From Chelativorans sp. J32 (GTDB lineage Bacteria > Pseudomonadota > Alphaproteobacteria > Rhizobiales > Rhizobiaceae), in contig NZ_JAEQ01000004.1 in the NCBI RefSeq assembly GCF_000518985.1, positions 257,782-321,781 of the forward strand: 64,000 nucleotides of DNA, read 5' to 3'. Numbering within the stretch: position 1 is the first letter of the stretch; each line of letters begins with the position of its first letter. Position numbers and translations under genes: made by a program. Shown here in pieces: positions 61,037-64,000 of this stretch. Under the pieces are notes generated by a model that was not told the origin of the DNA, did no database searches, and was given only the letters and a program-made list of their open reading frames with translations.

Positions 61037-62151
61037 GCGCTGCGATGAGCACCGCCGAGACGCGTAGGAAACGATTGGCGAGGGCGATGGCGGAGACCGG
61101 GCTGGATGCTCTGGTCCTCTACGGCAATGCCTGGCAGAACGACTATCTGCGCTATGCCGTCGATTTCGGCATCCTTGAGGGCGAAGGGATCGCGGTGGTG
61201 GGCCGCGACGGCGAGACGGCGCTCTATCTCGACCTTCCGATCGAGGCTGAACGCGCTTCGGTGGAGTGCCCCGAAGCCGATATTCGCCTTGCTTCGGATC
61301 TGGTAGGAGAGGTCGCGGCCGTCATCGAGCGTCTCGGCAACAGCCGGGTGGCTGCGGGACCTGCCCGCCATCTCCCCTATGGCCTGGTGCGGAGCGGCAA
61401 GCGTTTTGAGGACGCGACCGCGCTGATCGATCGCCTGTTGATGGTGAAGGCACAAGACGAGCTCGACTGGGTTCGCAAGGCTGCAGCTATCGCGGACGAG
61501 GGCTATGCCGTCTTTCGCGCCGCAGCGCGACCTGGCCGGCCGGATTACGCATTGATCGCGGAAATCGAAGCCTTCTTCCGCACCAAGGGTGTGGACGACA
61601 ATTTCATGATCATCGGAGTCGGCGGGCCGGAGGTGCGCGGAATGGCGCCGCCCTCCGGCAAACTCCTGAAGCCCGGCGATATGGTCACGACGGAACTTAC
61701 CCCGTGCATGGGCGGCTATTACGCCCAGATCTGCCGTACGCTCGTGGTGGGCGAACCTTCGCAGGCGCAGCAGCAGGCATTCTATATCTTCAAGGAGGCT
61801 CTGGAGGCGGGCATCGCCGCTGTGAAGCCGGGCGTGACGGCTGCCGATGTGGCCCGCGCGGAAAATGACGTCTTCCGTCGCTACGGTCTCGGCGACTATG
61901 TCACCAGCGAATATACCCGGGTTAGGGGACATGGGGTGGGGCTTTTCCCCGACACGAAGCCGCAAATCCTCGAGGATGTGACGACCACGCTCGAAGAGAA
62001 CATGTCGATCATCGTGCACCCCAACACCTATCATCCGGAAGTGGGCTATATCGTGCTGGGCGACACGCTGATCATCGGCGCGGACGGTCCGGAGGTGCTT
62101 GCGCGCACCCCTCGCGAGCTATTTGCCGGCACGGCCGGAAAGGAGGGCTGA
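61033..62151 (+). CDS. M24-fold (creatinase-like) hydrolase with changed metal site
   Basis: 372 residues from the GTG at 61033 (GTGA overlap with hyuB), or the ATG at 61045. A creatinase N-terminal domain (1-135) is followed by a pita-bread M24 domain. Of the five metal-ligand positions only His300 (GHGVG) is kept; by alignment to aminopeptidase P the others read Glu221, Gln232, His329 and Gly343. Creatinases share the fold but do not use metal, so this is more likely a metal-free C-N hydrolase acting on the ring-opened product of HyuAB than a peptidase. The next gene shares one base with its stop. Confidence 0.85.
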   Translation: MSAAMSTAETRRKRLARAMAETGLDALVLYGNAWQNDYLRYAVDFGILEGEGIAVVGRDGETALYLDLPIEAERASVECPEADIRLASDLVGEVAAVIERLGNSRVAAGPARHLPYGLVRSGKRFEDATALIDRLLMVKAQDELDWVRKAAAIADEGYAVFRAAARPGRPDYALIAEIEAFFRTKGVDDNFMIIGVGGPEVRGMAPPSGKLLKPGDMVTTELTPCMGGYYAQICRTLVVGEPSQAQQQAFYIFKEALEAGIAAVKPGVTAADVARAENDVFRRYGLGDYVTSEYTRVRGHGVGLFPDTKPQILEDVTTTLEENMSIIVHPNTYHPEVGYIVLGDTLIIGADGPEVLARTPRELFAGTAGKEG

Positions 62152-63206
62152 TGCGACGCGGTCTCATGCTTTGGCGCGAGCAGGAACTTTCGGCAACGGA
62201 CGTGCTGTCGCGCCAGCAGCGGCTGGAAGCCGCCATGAAGGCGGCCGGGCTCGATGCGTTTCTCGTCTATACCAATCATGTGCGTTCGGCGGGCGTGACC
62301 TACCTCACGGGGTTCACGCCGTACTGGTCCGACGCACTCCTTCTTATCGTTCCCGGAAAGTCGCCGCTCCTTTCCACCGCGCTTTCCAAGCGGGTCGGAA
62401 ACTGGATCCGCTCGGTAAATCCCACATCCGAGGTCGCCCACTCGCCAAAGCCGGGCCGCCTCGTCGGCGAACGGCTCGCTGCCGCTGGCTGTCGCCGTAT
62501 CGGCGTCCTGGAACTTGATCGTCTCCCGGCAGGGCTTGCCGAGGAAATCGCATCGGTTTCCGATGTCGAGTTCGTAGACGCCAGTGCAGTCTTTGCCGAT
62601 GTGCGGGCAACGGCGGATCGGGCGGAACTCGACCTTGTGTTCCGGGCAGAAGCGCTTGCGCGTGAAGCACTTCAGGCGGTCGACCCGAACCAGGAGCGCG
62701 CTGGCGAAGCCGTCAGCCTTCTCGAACGCGTGGCGCGAGAGGCGGGCGCAGAGGAGTGCTATGTCGCCGTCGCGCCGGATCTTGAGAAGGACAGCCGTCT
62801 CGGGCGCCTCGGCAATGTACCCCTCGGGCGGCTCTTCGCGGTCCGGCTTTCGCTTGCCTATAACGGCGTCTGGATCCGCCTGACGAAGACATTCTCGCGT
62901 GACGCGGCGGTGCGCGAGCAGGTGCAAAAGCTGGAAGAGGCCTTTGCGGAGATGGCGCCGGAACTCGATCTGTCCGGCCCCCTGGGCCCACAGCTCTTGA
63001 AGATGGCCGATGTGAGTGCTTGGCGCCTGGAGGTTCCGAGCGGCACGTTGCCGCTGGCGGAGACGGCCAATGAGAGAGAGGACGTGGGAACGCGGGCTTC
63101 CTATGGCAATCTGAGCGCCGCGTTTCTGCTCGGCGGGGCCACCGTTCTTCTGGGAGGACCCGTCGGCCACCGTTTTTCGAGACCAGCCACGGAGGCTGCC
63201 GCTTGA
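62151..63206 (+). CDS. Second M24-like protein, degenerate catalytic domain
   Basis: 351 residues. The creatinase N-terminal domain (LWREQELSATDVLSRQQRLEAAMKAAGLDAFLVY ... YLTGFTPYWSDALLLIV) is recognisable; the C-terminal half has M24-like helices (RAEALAREALQAVDPNQERAGEA) but lacks GHG, the acidic ligands and other active-site motifs. It probably pairs with the protein encoded just upstream as a structural or regulatory subunit. It overlaps the preceding and following genes by 1-4 nt. Confidence 0.8.
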   Translation: MRRGLMLWREQELSATDVLSRQQRLEAAMKAAGLDAFLVYTNHVRSAGVTYLTGFTPYWSDALLLIVPGKSPLLSTALSKRVGNWIRSVNPTSEVAHSPKPGRLVGERLAAAGCRRIGVLELDRLPAGLAEEIASVSDVEFVDASAVFADVRATADRAELDLVFRAEALAREALQAVDPNQERAGEAVSLLERVAREAGAEECYVAVAPDLEKDSRLGRLGNVPLGRLFAVRLSLAYNGVWIRLTKTFSRDAAVREQVQKLEEAFAEMAPELDLSGPLGPQLLKMADVSAWRLEVPSGTLPLAETANEREDVGTRASYGNLSAAFLLGGATVLLGGPVGHRFSRPATEAAA

Positions 63207-64000
63207 ACGCACGCGAATTTCTGGCGCCACTTGCCGCGATCGACGGGCAGGATCAAAAGCTGCGGTCCCTTGCAGGATTGCATGCCGCCGACTCCCTTGC
63301 CTGCCTGATTGCCGGCGCTCAGACGCTCGAAGGCCGCGCGCTGACAGCCTTCTATCGGTCAGACGGCGTCCCGGAACCATTTGCCGCCGCCGCGGCAGCC
63401 GCCGCTGTCATCCGCTTCACCGAGTGGGACGATATTCATGTTCCTTCCTGTGTGACGCCGGGGGCAGTGGCGGTCCCTGCGGCATTGGCATTTGCCGCTG
63501 ACGAGGCATCCTTCTCGGCGGCCATGGCTTCCGGATACGCCATCGGCACCGCTTTGGGCGAGGCCATCGGCGGTGTTTCGGCGCTTCCTGAAACCTGGCC
63601 TGGATTGTTCGCCGCTCCCGCAATAGCTGCCATTGCGACTTCAACTGCGCTCGGCCTCGCCCCCGAGATCAAGGCGCAAGCGCTCGTCCTGGCACTTGCC
63701 GGAAGCTCAGGCCGTCATGGCCGGCCTTCCGGCACGCCTTCGGCCCGGTGGCTCGTCATCGGCGAGGCGACGTTGAAGGGCATCCGCGCCGCCTTTGCCG
63801 CACGCGCTGGGTTCAAGGGTGATCTTGACCTGCTCTCGCCCGGATGGCTGCGGGCTCAGAGCGGGGCCGCGGGGGAATGGCAACTGCCGCGCCCTGATGC
63901 GATCCGATCGGTTGGGCTGAAGCCCGTTGTCGCGGCGCGGCAAGGCATGAACGCCATCGAAGCCTTCCGCCGTTTGATCGCTGCAGGCATGGAGCCGGGG
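63203..64000 (+). CDS. MmgE/PrpD family protein (3' end outside window)
   Basis: A 266-codon frame from TTG 63203 (GGAGG 7 nt upstream, TTGA overlap with the previous stop) that stays open to the window edge. Family features: HAADSLACLIAGAQT, RFTEWDDIHVPSCVTPGAVAVPAALAFA, and SGRHGRPSGTPSARWLVIGEATLKGIRAAFAARAGFKG. MmgE/PrpD proteins are dehydratases or isomerases (2-methylcitrate dehydratase, cis-aconitate decarboxylase and similar). It belongs to the hydantoinase operon, possibly processing a carboxylic acid from ring cleavage. Confidence 0.85.
   Translation, partial: MNAREFLAPLAAIDGQDQKLRSLAGLHAADSLACLIAGAQTLEGRALTAFYRSDGVPEPFAAAAAAAAVIRFTEWDDIHVPSCVTPGAVAVPAALAFAADEASFSAAMASGYAIGTALGEAIGGVSALPETWPGLFAAPAIAAIATSTALGLAPEIKAQALVLALAGSSGRHGRPSGTPSARWLVIGEATLKGIRAAFAARAGFKGDLDLLSPGWLRAQSGAAGEWQLPRPDAIRSVGLKPVVAARQGMNAIEAFRRLIAAGMEPG

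Noticed and set aside
1-64000. CRISPR arrays, prophage, transposase genes and rRNA operons
   Set aside because: No direct-repeat arrays, no phage structural or integrase proteins, no transposase motifs and no rRNA sequence were recognised.

Overview
The window looks like a chromosomal stretch of a GC-rich alphaproteobacterium of the order Hyphomicrobiales, probably near the Mesorhizobium/Phyllobacteriaceae group. The evidence is the density of ABC and TRAP uptake operons each with its own GntR, LacI, TetR or LysR regulator, and small families typical of rhizobia and relatives (DUF982, BA14K-like repeats, CsbD, DUF1206, DUF378). I see no phage, insertion sequence, CRISPR array or rRNA; one tRNA-Tyr is present. 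The order is inferred from gene families only.

1-11 kb: an iron-type ABC transporter (permease end, ATPase, three tandem paralogous binding proteins) is followed by two tandem inositol-monophosphatase-family enzymes and a convergent LacI-type regulator. Beyond the regulator lie a Cys-type phosphatase and a Na/Pi-cotransporter-family protein with a PhoU-like tail, the latter probably starting at ATT. A perfect 18-bp palindrome, with a weaker copy before the LacI gene, ties the regulator to the phosphatase/phosphate-carrier pair. My reading is a module that imports a phosphorylated organic solute, removes its phosphate and exports the surplus phosphate. This is the most novel-looking system in the window.

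11-31 kb: a secreted beta-propeller protein; a FadR-TRAP-RpiB sugar-type operon with a clear TGGT/ACCA operator; a sulfonate/nitrate-type ABC operon with a GntR regulator, divergent from a fumarylpyruvate-hydrolase-like gene, a 3-hydroxyisobutyrate-dehydrogenase-like gene and a TauE-type exporter; a P-loop kinase-like protein; and a second nitrate/taurine-type ABC operon that also carries a GntR regulator, a degenerate Ldh-family protein, a BAAT-type hydrolase and a DUF1684 protein.

31-43 kb: methionine aminopeptidase coupled to a ParD-like protein, a HerA-like ATPase, then a quinate/shikimate catabolic locus: type II dehydroquinase, TRAP transporter with two binding proteins, SMP-30 lactonase and shikimate/quinate dehydrogenase on the minus strand, divergent from a TetR regulator and a two-domain 3-dehydroshikimate dehydratase. 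Two similar near-palindromes flank the TetR gene. The expected product is protocatechuate.

43-64 kb: small stress or envelope genes (DUF1206, DUF378, two DUF982, CsbD, DUF6790, a diguanylate cyclase, a BA14K-like protein), then adenine deaminase, an SDR, MgtE, RlmB, tRNA-Tyr, exonuclease III and an alpha/beta hydrolase. Last comes a LysR-controlled catabolic operon: hydantoinase A and B, two M24-fold proteins lacking the usual metal ligands, and a MmgE/PrpD gene cut by the window end.
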